Of a stretch of DNA of 64,000 nt, positions 1 through 12,239 are shown piece by piece. The notes under the pieces are model-generated. The model saw only the letters and a program-made list of their open reading frames with translations. It did not search any database and had not been told where the DNA came from. The stretch lies in NCBI GenBank assembly GCA_010645155.1, contig JAAGOF010000257.1, positions 106,815 through 170,814 of the forward strand, read 5' to 3'. The stretch is from Tigriopus japonicus. Taxonomy: Eukaryota; Arthropoda; Copepoda; Harpacticoida; Harpacticidae. Position 1 is the first letter of the stretch. Every line of letters starts with the position of its first letter. The position numbers and the translations under genes were made by a program.

Positions 1-1619
1 GCGAGCAAACCAAGAGCTCCAACAAAGTAGTGCAGTGGCTCAAACAATGGCTCAATGGTTCCCACTCCCAACCGCTGGCTCACCACAGTAGGTGTCGAAA
101 TCGCTTTAAGAACCAGGTTTCAAATTAATGCACGGTAAGGACGTTGAAGCATTCGTGCAAGTTTGAACTTCTTTTTCCAAGTCTAGGTTGAGGAACATGT
201 GAAAGACTCCAATACGTTATGAGAAGTGGTGGTTGGAAAGTTGGCTCAAAAGTACAAGCGAATGGTAATGTACCATGCAAAAGGTGAGCAAAAGCGTGGT
301 GTTTCCCCCTTGATTACAGGGAGAGAAACACGTACCAATGACGAGGGGAGAAGGCGGCTTTTGGGAGTCTTTCATTCACTCACATGCACGTTATAGTAGA
401 GTAGTAAGAAACAAGGTCACATTGCTCAATTTGCCCGGAAGAAACGCACGTAAGTATTTTACAGTTTATGGCACCCACAAGATAGGGAAAACGAGGATTC
501 ACTCTCAAGATTAACCACGTACACTGCCAGTCAAATAAGGCCTAGAGTGGTTCAGTGGTGGCAAATGATGTATTACGAAAAATTGCTTACTTAAGTTGGG
601 GGAGGGACTAATGAGAGTGGATTTTGGTATTAGAGAGCATTTGGCCGGATAGTGAGCCATCTTTCGAGCGCATCGGGATTGGGGTGGATCAAATATCTAG
701 GACACAAGTCCTCACCACCCCCTTATTCGATACCAGTGGTCACACCCTTACCAGCTGGGCCTTTTAGAATTGGTCTTAATAGGAAAGTAGCTTCCTGGTT
801 TTCAAAGAACCACCCCAGAATCAATTATGAACAACTCTTCATCAATTTTGGAAGATCTCGACCCTTCCTTGTTTGAACGTTAATTACACTCAAGGGTGTT
901 TTCATGCTCAAAATTAACATCTAGAGAGAATTTTTACCCTTTCCAGAACATCAAATAGGGCAAAGATAATGTTATGTTCTACCAAACGCCACGCGGGTAT
1001 CAATTTTCTTCGTATGGTCATTTCAGCGGCCCAAATCCACGACCATTAGTGACAATGGGCTTGATTCTGTAGCCTTCTCGTCAGTTATAATGGTCTTTGG
1101 TCATTTGATGTCCTTTTCTTTCATATTTTCCTGCTTTTGCAGCTAGATCACCTGATCAAATCACTTTGGTCCAGCCATTGACGTCTCTGGTCCAGTCAAT
1201 TGGACTGGACTGACTAATGGTGCTTTCAGTCAAAACTGTCTATCGAGACACTTCAGGTATCTTTCCCCTTAGAAACTTTCTATGATCTATGTTGTCACTT
1301 TCCATGGACCAAGGACTGTCAGATTGTTTTTAGAGGACTAAGAGAAAGGGAAATTCTTCTCGTTTGGGCAATTCCAACTTGGGAGGTATTTCCTCCTTCT
1401 CCAATTTGGAGCTCTGTGTCAGAAAGGCATTCCATGACATAAATTTTGCTGTCGAAAAAGACCCATTTCTTGGAACGAACTGTCTGACTGCGTAGGATGC
1501 CGCCCAAAGGTCTAGCAGTTATTGCATGTGTCACGTAATGGGCTGGAGGTATACATCTTTGCCGTTTAGAATGGCTCCATCGGAAGCAAAATGAGAATGA
1601 GAAAGGGGGATTGACTAAC
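1..1619. other. gene-poor left edge
   Basis: I see no convincing exon here. The stretch lies downstream of the minus-strand exon at 1620-1739, so later exons of that gene could be expected here or beyond the left edge. No potassium-channel selectivity-filter sequence (Gly-Tyr-Gly context) could be found on the minus strand by eye. Confidence 0.4.
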
Positions 1620-1739
1620 CTTTGCTCCGGCTGCAGTGTAAACCACCAGACCCACATACAAACTGATGTGTTCAAAAGCACTCTTGACATTCTCGAAATG
1701 CTTGAGATCGATTGTACGAACGGTTGAAAGCATAGACAT
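1620..1739 (-). CDS. first coding exon, K2P-like channel (partial, paralog of 9953-10093)
   Basis: The exon encodes 40 residues beginning MSMLSTVRTIDLKHF and ending ISLYVGLVVYTAAGAK, followed by a GT donor (AAAG|GTTAGT). An in-frame TAG lies four codons upstream of the ATG, so the start is well defined. The end reads as the first half of a transmembrane helix. The LVVYTAAGA pattern resembles TM1 of two-pore-domain potassium (K2P/TWiK) channels, where the helix runs on into a conserved F..LE after the splice site. The exon at 9953-10093 has the same plan, start context (TTCATCATG) and splice phase 0, so the two are paralogous. The pore exons are not visible in the window. Membrane role is inferred from TM1 alone; another membrane-protein family is possible. 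Confidence 0.5.
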
Positions 1740-4700
1740 GATGAACGGCTAACTATCCAAATGTCCCGCCACAGGAGTCCAAACATGAATGAGATTAGAT
1801 TGAAGAAGGGTCCTTGATTATCCTTGAAAAGATCAAGATCGCCGACGGTGGTCCAAGGCCTTGGAAGGCCTTGGAAGGCCAAATCTTCGTTCTCGCGATG
1901 CCTCGAATCACGACCCGGATTCTTTCATGATGAAGATAATGATGAGAACAGCTAGCACCATGGCCATTCCCGTTGGCGATCACTTTCCCTCATTTCGCAC
2001 CAAGAACCACCAAAGCGAAGCACTCAGCCATGAAAACAGAAACTCCTGAAGAACCGTTTTCCGCTTTCTTCGGCTCCTTATTTTCTCCTCAGGATTTGCC
2101 AGACGAAAAAAAGCGAATGAGTTCAGTCTTTCCCTCTCAATGTTCCAAAACCCTTTCCTAAAGGCCGATCAGCAATATATTGCTGGCATTGCTCAACCTG
2201 TGCCTTGATCAGCCGGCCAACACGAGCGACTGGACACTCGATCGGTCTCTTTCGTTCTCTATCTTTCTATCTTTGGAAAAGAGATCCTCGACACCAACCA
2301 CTAGTCATACACACGCACGCACTTGGAGAAGAAGGTCCGGCCGCACTTGGGTCGATTGGTCGGAAGAATGTGTTTGGTCTACTGTATGTTTCGAAACGGA
2401 ACAAGGAAGGCGATTGTTTCCTTTAGTAGTCGATGCTCGCTTTGAAGTAAGGAGAGGGGTCTCCCATTTGTTTTTTCGCGGTGACGAGGGCTCCTTCACG
2501 CGCTTAGTAGGGCAGGACATCGCGGTTCCCCTCTTCAAGCGCCGAAAGTGGAACGTGGAACACACAGTAAGCCCCGTTCAAGAGGAACGCTCGACGACAA
2601 AAACCCCGTGAGGCTGGAGAACTAAGACCAAGGCGAGCTCGTGCATCGAGCAGCCATTCTTACTAGTAGTACGTACATGTAGAAGAGTCGTGCAAAAAAC
2701 GCTTATTCTACAGGGATATGAGATTGCCGCCGGGACAAGGCCAGGACGTGAATATTGTTGATGGAACTTGGAACTGGGTTTTCCGCTCGTCATGCCATCA
2801 TCATCATCATACACTCGCGCCTGTGAGGATGATAGGGCATGAGAAATATTTTGGCAATGACAAAACAAAATGAAGAATCGGCCGAAAAACGACAACTTTG
2901 CATCTTTGCTGCCAAAATTAACCTTGAGATAAGGGTTTGCGATGAAATTGGACGCAAGGTGTTGCATTTCTCATATCTGACCACATAAGGTAGATGTCCG
3001 GTAAATATTTCGGTTTTAGGCACTGAAAAACCGGTCGGCCGAATTAGAGCCATTATAGTAAAAGAGTACACGCAAGAGACTTGTCCAAATTTCTCCTCTC
3101 AAACCAAGAAAGAAAATGTCAAAGATTTTTTGGAGGACACAAAACTGGGATTAAGAAGTAATCATGGACAAGATTTGCATAAAATACACAAAGTTTTCAA
3201 TAATAGAAAATACGTTATCAATGTTGTCTGACTTATTGTGTTCCTTTCTTCGTCTTCTCTAAATACATGGAAATGCTTACATTGAAGTGAAACCAAGCAA
3301 TCTCATGCAAGTACCTTACCAACTTTAGCGGCTCTAGGCATGATGATGATTATGACGGTGATGATTTATGGATTATTTGATACAGAATACTTTCTTTACT
3401 CGTTAAGAACCCTAAACTCGGATCCAACGTGTAGCAAAGCGATTTCTCAAGGGATTAGATCAGGAGTGCGCGACCTGAGAATCACTCAAGGTTCGACGAT
3501 CGTCCGTGAACATCTCTGGGGGCGACCCTCCAAATAAGCAATTTCCTAAATCCCTGTGGAGAGGAGAAATATCCTCCAACCACCCGATCTTGGACTGAAA
3601 TGAATTGTTCCCATCTATCCTCACCTTCTGCTTGATAAATCTTTGAGCTTGGTCGAGAAAGTTCTCGTTCCTTTTGGGATTGTTGCGAAGGGAAACCGGT
3701 TGATAAGTTCAGGGTGTCGATGAAGATGAAAAAACGGCTCAGAAAATGTATGGAGCTAAAGCGTTCTCGTTTGCATGATCAAGGCAATAACGTGAGAGAA
3801 ACAAAATGAGCATTTACTTCGGTCTCATTATTCATCCAAACTTGCCCTGAAGAGGCCACAAATTTGTTCGTGAAACTCGGCCCATAGGCGTAAATAGTTC
3901 CACCACAAAAGTCAAATTGAACACTCTGCAGACGTTTGTGTGACATTTTTACGTATTTTCCCCGCTTTCAGATGACTGCCTGGCAGCCTCTCTTCCCTCA
4001 GAAGGGTTTATGGAGCCTCATTCGAGCCTTTTTCCGAGATCATAAATCTAAACTTGAGAGTGAAAGGGAAACAAGTAATGGTATAGCTTGCTCGAGGCAA
4101 ACTTCCAAGTTGCGTTCGGGGAACGAGAAAACTCATTTGACTTTATAGTTGGCATACATTTTCCACACGCATAAGGTAGGCAAAGTTTTCCCTCTAAATC
4201 GGCTTCATTAAGACAGCAAGCATGAACAACCAAGAAGAGGTTATGCGTGGAAAAATGCAACAACCGGGTCGAAGTTAAAGCCGAGAACTGGAAATGTAGA
4301 TTTGAGATTCCCTTGTTTTGCTGAGATGCTTCACCAATTCTTCATCTATTAGAGTCTGGCTGGTGAATATGAAAGAATTCTGCATTTGTCAGAAGTCACG
4401 CTGTCCAAAACAAGCCGACATTCTGGTCATTGTGTTTGTCAACAATCGATATTTGGCGCCAAATTCGAATAGTATAAGTTTGGAGGCGAGAATTTCGCCA
4501 CTCGCTCTTTCTTAACTCAACGGTTGGAATGAGAATGGCACAAAAACAGAATCTGTTCCAAATTCATGGGATTATTTCCCAATTGGGCAAGGGATGGAGA
4601 AAAGAAAGCCATTGGACTAGTAGGACCAAGACCGTTGTTATCCGAACCCTGAACCCTCAGTGTGTTGAACGTAGGAGCCTTTCATTTAAGGATCCTATAA

Positions 4701-5324
4701 AAGTCAAATAGCTCAAGAGAGTTAATGGGCTTGCATTAAGAGTGCCTTCCTTTGTCGTGAAATGAAAGCTTAAGAGCTCCTTTTTGGTTGATGGGCCATT
4801 CTGTCGTTCTAATGCAATTCATGGCCTCTTATTTGCTCTTGTCCACGGAAGAAGATTTATTATTTTCAGAGATCACATTTTTTGGCATATTGTTGTCTTG
4901 ATCGGACGGCTTTGCAACAACACCAAAATCTTCTTGAAGTCTTGTTTCAAGAGTTGTTACCTCTTTAATTAGTTCTTTCTTGACGGCTAGAAGTTTTTTA
5001 ACAAACTTAGAAATTTTGAAATGATGTAGAAATGTTTACAAAGTAATCTGACAAACAAGGAAGACCTATAACTCTATACATTTATAATGAAGTTAAAGGC
5101 ATCCTTGGACAAACTGAACCAAGGACAGTAAAAGGTCAACGATTTAAAGCTTTCTGTGGCATCTAATTTTACAATCTCTACTCAGGAATTAGATTTAAAT
5201 GAATTTCAAAAAATACTTGACGTTTAAACTTTACCCATTTGACCATTGCTTTTTGTCGCCAGTACAATACGCATTTGGACCTCAAGATGGGAAACTCATT
5301 GTATTGTAAATGATGTCGATAACT

Positions 5325-5440
5325 AGGCCTGGGAATTTGATGCAAAACACTTTTTTGTGCTGTTTGAACCCATGTTTGCATTCATTGGCACTTTGATCGC
5401 TTATTTTGGAGACTTTTATTGAAAAATTGAGCAAAGTAAT
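5325..5440. repeat. dispersed repeat shared with 19492-19600
   Basis: Both sites share the run AGGCCTGGGAATTT and then an imperfect continuation with phrases such as CACTTTGA and CGCTTATTT. The copies are diverged and no terminal repeats are visible, so the class is unknown. Confidence 0.4.
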
Positions 5441-5670
5441 AACATAAGGTCCAAGGGCGTTTTTGGGATTAAAAAATATTGATTTTTCTGAAATAAATTT
5501 TGGAAGAAAACTCCTGTTTAACAGATTTAAGGTACGTAGATTTATCTTAAAAACTGACAGATGGCAACCTTACTGACTGATAAGGTAGACTTTTTCTTAC
5601 AAAATAAACTCGTTTTTTCCAACATCGTAATTCGAAAAGTCGAATTGACAAAAACTATTTTTTTATAGTT

Positions 5671-5795
5671 TTTTTTTTTGGGGGGGGGGATTTTTAATAC
5701 CGCTACAAGGAATGGGATTCCCTGTAAAGAGAGTTAATGATTAACATAGTTTATAAAATTACCGTTTATATGAAATTTGATCTACCAACGATTTA
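5671..5795 (-). mobile_element. non-LTR retrotransposon 3' tail (copy a)
   Basis: Read on the minus strand this is the conserved 3' untranslated tail also found at 11563-11685, 22682-22889 and 32495-32604. It contains ATGAAATTTGATCTACC (plus strand), CATTCCTTGTAGCGG (minus strand) and a CTCTTTACAGGG motif. It ends in a run of C and then A on the minus strand (G and T on plus at 5671-5689). The copies at 22682 and 32495 follow reverse-transcriptase C-terminal codons directly, which identifies this as the end of the same LINE. Confidence 0.7.
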
Positions 5796-5989
5796 CTTTT
5801 GGCAGATCTGAACAACCCTTGAATATTATAATTATTAGTGATTACTTAAGATTGATAGTGGTTTGGTTAAAAGTATCATCTATAAAGCTTATTCATATCC
5901 ACAGGCAGCAAAAAAAAATTTTAAGGGATCAAAATGAGTTAATATACTGCCCAAGAGACGAAAGACGCAATAACTATCCCCATATCTCT

Positions 5990-6130
5990 TGAATGGACAC
6001 CAAACACCAAAAAACATGGAATCCCCCCTGAAATATGGTTTTTATTTGCATTTTAATTTGCATTCTGGGCTATTTTTAGTTGCATTTTGAAGGACAGTAA
6101 AGGTTTGTTTTATTTGCATTGAATTCACTG
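5990..6130 (+). repeat. dispersed ATTTGCATT-rich repeat
   Basis: The order of motifs CCCCCTGAAA, TTTATTTGCA, CTGGGC and AAGGACA is repeated at 20690-20830. A looser version (TTTATTTGCCATTTT units) lies at 23090-23200. No terminal inverted repeat was found. Confidence 0.5.
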
Positions 6131-8719
6131 GCCTATCGATAACAGAAGGGTCCGCAATTTTTTTTGTTGTTGTTCGAATTCGTTGTCAATTGAGCACGAA
6201 ATTAAAGCTTTGGCTTGTGACCACTACATCCTTTTTTTTTTTACAAAGAAACGGTTTCCTTCTTGCCTAAAAGGAAGCTTGAAAATGGCATTTAGTTGAG
6301 CTGGTTTTTAACAAAGTCTTTCAGACTCAAAGGTATTAATACTACGCTAAAAATATTTCCTTAATGAAACATCTTATGTATTTAGGTATAAAGAGACCCA
6401 ATTCTACCTTAAGATTGGGGTCCAAGAACGACCTGTCATAGTACCCCACAAACATTTCATGAATGTCATACATAAAAGACCTCATGGTAATTTCTCACAG
6501 CTCCAACTAATGCCACCTCTGAATTTATCCTCAAGTTGTATCAGCTTATTTCGTGAACATAACCAACATTTCACATCATTCACCAATGACGCTATGAAAT
6601 AGAAACTTAAAAAAAAGAATGAAGCATTATTTTCCATGAAAATGTCCGGGATAACGATGAAAGCTCGCATGTTAACGCATATAATATTTATCTTAGGCTT
6701 CACCAAAATCAACTCGTGCAGCTTAATCGAAAAAATCTTACTGTATTAAAAAATCAAATATAAAAAATCAAACTAGTCAATATTCTATTGGTGATTCTAG
6801 TTTTCAAAATGATCATAAATAGCAATCTTGAATGATTTACAAAATCATCAGAAAATGAAATATGAAAATCTGCTTGCGGTTGACTTCTTTTAATAAAGCT
6901 AACAAAAGGCATTAGAAGTTGCCCTTTATGATAACCAGGGCCCAAGATACATTTTACGATTTAATTACAAAAATCTCCAATTTTTGTCCAAATTAACAAA
7001 AATGGGAAAAATATCACAAAAATGTGGGAAAATTTGCTTAAAAAAATACGTAACACACCAAAAAAATAGCTTGTTCCATTGAAAATTTTCTGAAAAAACG
7101 TGGCCACCAGATACTTTTACATTATGATTTAAAATGCAATCTGGGATTTTTGTTAAAAATTACAAAAGGGGAAAATCTCAAGAAAATAATATCAGAATAA
7201 ATTGTTTGTTCCTTACACAATGATCTAGAAAAAGGATGGCAATATCAAAATAAGAACAAACAAGGAGGATTTATTACAGTTTTTAGAATATGTACTTAGT
7301 TTATCAGCTATTCCAAGCTATGAAATAAGACTTAAAAATGACGGTAGTATTAGAAAAGGGCAGTTTTTACTGCAATTAATCAGAAAAGTGTGAAGTGACT
7401 AAAAAATCCTATTTTCTTACATTTTTTTCTCAAAATAACTACAAAAAATACTACATTCATTGGCAATATTTATTACCAAAAATCCGTGCCCTGATTATAA
7501 CACCGAGGTACAAAAAGATAGTTTGCAGTTCCGATTTTAAGAGCCCTCTTGTTTCAAATCAAATTCACCTTCCATACAAGATACAAATAGAAACACTACC
7601 TTGGCTCAGATTGCGAGGGTTGTCAACATTGTCCTCAATTCAAGACATTTTGTCCCCTGTTGTAGCTCTTTGTCATTGAAGGAAGTTAGCAAAGGCCAAT
7701 TCAAATGGAGGTTTCGTGCTAAACGACATTTGCCTCCCGTGACAAGAGGTCGTAACAATCGAGGTTCAGAAGGTCCATTTCAAACCCACTGAAGAGTGAA
7801 CATAAGTTTAGTGAGAACGAACTTTCAGTTCCGAAATTTAAAGAAACTTTGCACGATTTTCCCTTCGCGAAGGTAGCAAAAAAGGTCTCTTTTGGTCCCA
7901 GGATTGAAAAATATATGATATTCCTTGATTTAAAAGAGCTACCTTTTTACTTAAACTGGGGGAAAAGTGAAACACAAAATATGAGGAGAAACCTAAAAAC
8001 ATAGTTTCCTTATCTTTGCTTCAAAATCTACGTCGTAGAATGTATTCACCCAATACTGAAACCGAATAAGGTCTCCCTGACATAAGAAACATAACCAAAA
8101 GGCATGTCATAACTTTGTACATAAATTCATAAAAGCATTGTCATTTGTTACCTCTTGACACTGTTAAGCACGGTTTCTTCCAGGGTTATTTTGCAATTAT
8201 CTTATTGTCATAAGATCAATATCAAGAAGCATTCCGTGCCAACCAAAACATTGAAAAACCTTTTTTTTTTTTTAAATCTGTATGGTGTTACACCAAAACT
8301 AAGCTATATTGCATGAACCGAACTCAGAAATGTGATTCCAATCACAAACCAAGGTCATTCAATCACATATCAATCATCATGCCGTATGATAAAGCCAAAA
8401 TCGGGCAAATTTGCTTCAAATTCGCAAATCTTGGCCAACAGGTTTATAATACTCAACCCTAAAGATGATTACTATAGTAGATCTAACCATCTAACCTTCT
8501 TAGGAGTACCAGTAAATGCGACACAACTTTGTTTGAAAATGTGAAATGTAATTGTTTAGTCAAACTTCGCATTCAACACAATTCCGCCCCTCTTTATCTG
8601 TTTCGATCAATTTTTTGGCTCAGCAAATTATGTAACCAGGTCATAAAACACCTTTTTGACAATGAAATATACTTCAAAGATGACTTGTTCAGAATGCCAA
8701 TAAGTATAGTACTGTAGAT

Positions 8720-8929
8720 CAGGGGTAGGCAACCGGTGGGCCCAGGAGCTATGAGGAAAGTCCAAAATAGTGGGCCCAAGAACCATCCATAGCACTGTAT
8801 TCGTGGGCCCAAAGCTCTTTCGTCGTTAATTTGTGGTCCCCTGAACCTACCATCGTCTGTTGGGTGGGCCCCTGCCAAAATGTTATCAAATTTGGTGGGC
8901 CTTGACCCAAAAGAGATTGCCGACCCCTG
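8720..8929. mobile_element. hAT-type MITE with 8-bp target-site duplication
   Basis: The element starts CAGGGGTAGGCAACC and ends GATTGCCGACCCCTG, an imperfect terminal inverted repeat with the CAGGG start common in hAT elements. It is flanked on both sides by the exact 8-bp duplication CTGTAGAT (8712-8719 and 8930-8937), the hAT target-site length. It is 210 bp, rich in GTGGGCCC, and has no coding capacity, so it needs a transposase in trans. A diverged inverted-orientation relative lies at 12975-13178. Confidence 0.85.
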
Positions 8930-8983
8930 CTGTAGATCATGGTGAAACACAGGGTATTAAAGCATACTGTTGTCTCGCTACAT

Positions 8984-9182
8984 AAGGTCAGCTGTTGAGG
9001 GGATTTGGAAATAGTGTTGAAGCACATTAGGACAAAGTAAAAATAACCTTGCTTGGGTAGTGCTTGCGATTGAAAAACGCAGATTATGTGGTAAAACTCG
9101 AGCATGGTTATTTCTACTGCGTATTCCTTTGCTTCCATTTTGCTTTGACTATAATTATAAATGCCATCAACAACTGACCTTT
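8984..9182. mobile_element. TA-flanked miniature inverted-repeat element
   Basis: The ends AAGGTCAGCTGTTGAGG and ATCAACAACTGACCTTT are inverted relative to one another, and the outer bases sit next to TA. The same end motif occurs at 25021-25240 and in the foldback at 25437-25735. A TA target suggests a Tc1/mariner-like mobiliser, but this is inference from the flank only. No transposase is present. Confidence 0.5.
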
Positions 9183-9952
9183 AAGCCGCGTTTTTTTCAA
9201 AATGAGGGTCAAGATTTTCTAGGTACTACCGCCCAGAAAACGGCCGATGAACGTTATTCTGACTTGATTTTGGTATACTCATTTCTATCGCCCGGAAAAA
9301 TAATTATTTTGCTGTGGAGCACAAATCCCAAATGCTTCACAAAGTAGAGCAAATGGTTACGTCAGCTGACCCTTCTCCTTGAAACGTCTGGGATTTCTGC
9401 TCAACAGCAAAATATAAAAAAATCCGTCTTGCATTTTCTTTGTGAAAAATAAAAAATGTTTATATTAAAACATTTTATATTGCGACCAAAGGTCATGTCA
9501 GGTTTTACAAAAATAAAATATGTGTAATCAGTGACATTTGTAGTGGTGACATGTTAAATGTTAAAAACGTTAAAAAAACACGAAACATATTGTGATATCA
9601 CATGTGAGTTGACTAGAGTGGTTTCAGTGCACGTGCAAGAAATGAAGAGGAGATTTATATTAACTTCGATGGTACATTTATAATGATCTTCATTCTTAAA
9701 AAAGAATGTGTGGATCGTGGTGGAGTTAAAAAACTCAAATTCCAAATATTGCTTTTCAATTTGCTTTGGTTTAGAGGTCATTTGTTTTTGTTACTTTTTG
9801 GACGGAATTGAGCACGCATTAGTTTTTCGGGGACGCCTAACCTGGCATCGTGTTACAACTTTTCAGGCATAGTCGAACCTAAAGACCTTGGCTGAATAGT
9901 TATTTAGAAGTAAAGATTCATCCAGAACACTAGTCTAGAAACTGATACTCAC

Positions 9953-10093
9953 ATATGCTCCCACTGTAGTGTACGCCACAAGACCCAAATACATGCCCAA
10001 GTGTCCCAAAGTTGGTCGGACTTTTTCCAGCCGATTATCGAGCATATCCTGCATATAATTGCGCTGAAGCGCTTGTTGCAGAGCATTCGCCAT
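9953..10093 (-). CDS. first coding exon, K2P-like channel (partial)
   Basis: The exon encodes 47 residues: MANALQQALQRNY, a charged stretch, then LGMYLGLVAYTTVGAY, ending at a strong donor (TAT|GTGAGT) in phase 0. The final segment resembles the start of TM1 of two-pore-domain potassium channels (pattern GLv.YT..GA before F..LE). It aligns with the exon at 1620-1739: LEKVRPTLGHLGMYLGLVAY against FENVKSAFEHISLYVGLVVY. Both exons share the TTCATC bases before ATG and the same splice position, so they arose by duplication. They may belong to tandem genes or be alternative first exons of one gene whose pore exons lie left of the window. No promoter element is evident. Channel identity rests on TM1 alone. 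Confidence 0.55.
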
Positions 10094-12089
10094 GATGAAT
10101 GCGACGTTTGAAGCCCGGTTGATATCACAGAAGGTAGTTTTGATCTAGAACTGGACCAGAAATAAGAATTAGGACATCTACTACATCTCTTAGTACATTG
10201 GAACTTGGAACTTTCTGTCCCCAATGACATTGACACATTACTGGTTTTGATTGCACAGCAATCTTGTTGTAATTATTGCTAGACCAAATAAAAACAGTCT
10301 GGACCCTTTTCCGTCTTGGTTCATTTCTCTCCCCTGTTTTTGACAGGGAACTCACGAGAAAGTTGTTCCATTTCAAGGAAACGAACGATGAGATGGGGGA
10401 GCGAAGGTAGAATCCGTGGAACAGCCAGAGTAATATCTTACTTCGATGAATCTAATGAAATCATTTGAGGATCCATTTCTTAGACAAGGACAACTCGTTT
10501 CGCTCTCATAACCGACAGATGGAACCAATGTGTCCCAAAGAACAAAATGGAAAAGGTGGGAAAGTTTTCCAGGGGTAAAAGTTTCCATCGTGTCACGAAA
10601 TCTTGGTTGAAAAAAGGGAACCCTCGAGTTCCCTTTTGGACCACGAACCTTTCTCGGAAAAGACTAGATTATGCTTTGGTGCCACAATATCATACCGATT
10701 CTCAAAATTGTTCCGAAGGTCTTTGACCCATTTCCTAGCTTTTGGTGCAAGATTTTCAGGTGCCATTGTTCCTCACTTGGCCTTTGCACTAATGAAATAG
10801 TGTTGCAGAGCAAATTTGGTGCTTGGAATGCGCCATGTCATGTTCCTCGTTGTTTCTGATGGAAATATAAACAGATGTCTGGCACATTCATTGTTCAATG
10901 GCCTGATAAAATCGTTTCACCGGTGTGGACTATTAATCAAAGCCCACTCTAATGAGAAATGATTCTCTCTTCCTCTTGTTGTCGTTATGCAAATGGAGGT
11001 GATTACCCATGAGCTTCGAGGAAAGCCCTCCTGGAACATAAAAGAGACCCATGACGACCCCTTTTCGCCTCGATTTTGATCTTGAAAACACGCACATTTT
11101 CGTCATCGTGAGGATTAATTTTCTATAAGGGTGTGTATTTTATGATTTATGGAAGATGCTGCAGTCTCGATTTAGTATAAAGAGTATTCTTTAGGGACGA
11201 AGTTTCCTTCTTTTCTCGTTAAAAGGACCCGTTTAAGCACTTCAGGCATGCAACCTTATACTTATATGAGGGCGCTTTCCTTAAAAAGAACCTCATCCTG
11301 AAATAAGCATATTTCGACATACCTCAAATCTATCAAAAATTCTAAAAAGTTATCAAAACATAATAAAGTAAATAATAAAAAAAAAGATTTCATACAGAGG
11401 TAACAGTGCTCCAGGGCATTGCAAAAACACGCGAACTATGTACCTACTGTATATTCGAGAATTATTGGTTTCGATTTACTTTTAGTATTATTATTATCAT
11501 CATTTTTGTTATTTTTGTTTATCATTATCAAATTATTCATTAAATAATAAATCAATTACAAATTGGTAGATCAAATTTCATATAAACGGTAATTTTATAA
11601 ACTAAATTAATCATTAACTCTCTTTACAGGGAATCCCATTCCTTGTAGCGGTATTAAAAATCCGCCCCCCCCCCCCCAAAAAAAAGAGTTTAGATATATT
11701 TAATAATATTGGTGCAAGGAATGTTTTATTGATTATTTTCGCACTACACCTCCTTACCTCGTCATAAATTCACCTTTTTAAAGAAAAAATGGGCCATTAT
11801 AAAAAGAAAAGAAAAAGAGACTTCCTTCTCTTTCACTTTCCGTCTTTAAACAAAAAAAGTACTCTCTTGATGAGAACAAGGACATTGATTTCACTTGTAC
11901 CTCCTGTGAAAATTACAGAATTTCAATGCCGAAGACAATTAGAAAAGACGAATGAGAAAAGTTTCCTGGTCGTGAATATCCCGCGCATCAAGAACCCGAA
12001 ACGATCATTATTTTTCTTGTTGTTGTTGTACTTTGTCTCCGGTAATTTAAGCACTGACACAAATCACTTTTCAAATCTTCCACAATCAG
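10094..12089. other. intergenic, AT-rich, with one LINE tail
   Basis: No exon is supported. A LINE 3' tail sits at 11563-11685. An open frame at 11789-12160 is not convincing because its second half conflicts in frame with the better exon candidate at 12090. Confidence 0.4.
11563..11685 (+). mobile_element. non-LTR retrotransposon 3' tail (copy b)
   Basis: This copy starts TTGGTAGATCAAATTTC and runs through CTCTTTACAGGG and CCTTGTAGCGG to a C-run and then an A-run (11662-11685). It is 5'-truncated so that only the untranslated tail remains, typical of target-primed reverse transcription. Confidence 0.7.
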
Positions 12090-12239
12090 GTGAAAACTCT
12101 AGCTCGTCAGCTCATTGGCATGTTGAACATCAATCAGCAGGGCCAACCCCAACTGACTAACGAAAATTCGGCTTGGAATGACCCTTGGGATCGAGTGGAA
12201 CGAGCGCATCATATACTGTATGTAGTGAATTTCTGCTGA
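12090..12239 (+). CDS. candidate exon, unrecognised
   Basis: A good acceptor (CTTCCACAATCAG|GTGAAA) opens a frame of 49 codons beginning VKTLARQLIGMLNINQQG and containing SAWNDPWDRVERAHHI, ending at TGA. A possible donor (ATACT|GTATGT) would end the exon at 12217 instead. Amino-acid composition looks like protein rather than noise, but no family is recognised and no partner exon was found. This may be a pseudo-exon. Confidence 0.25.
   Translation: MKTLARQLIGMLNINQQGQPQLTNENSAWNDPWDRVERAHHILYVVNFC

Larger units (their letters stand above)
1740..9952. other. long intergenic or intronic stretch with repeats
   Basis: About 8.2 kb separates the two paralogous first exons. I see no convincing exon. 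It holds a LINE 3' tail (5671-5795), a dispersed Tn-like repeat (5990-6130), a repeat shared with 19492-19600 (5325-5440), a hAT miniature element (8720-8929) and a TA-flanked miniature element (8984-9182). Short open frames such as 2180-2611 overlap low-complexity or CT-rich DNA and have no recognisable protein pattern. If the two exons are alternative first exons of one gene, this whole stretch would be intron. Confidence 0.45.

Noticed and set aside
2180..2611. 143-codon plus-strand open frame
   Set aside because: Biased composition, no domain, and an equally good open frame in another plus-strand phase and on the minus strand. Likely non-coding.
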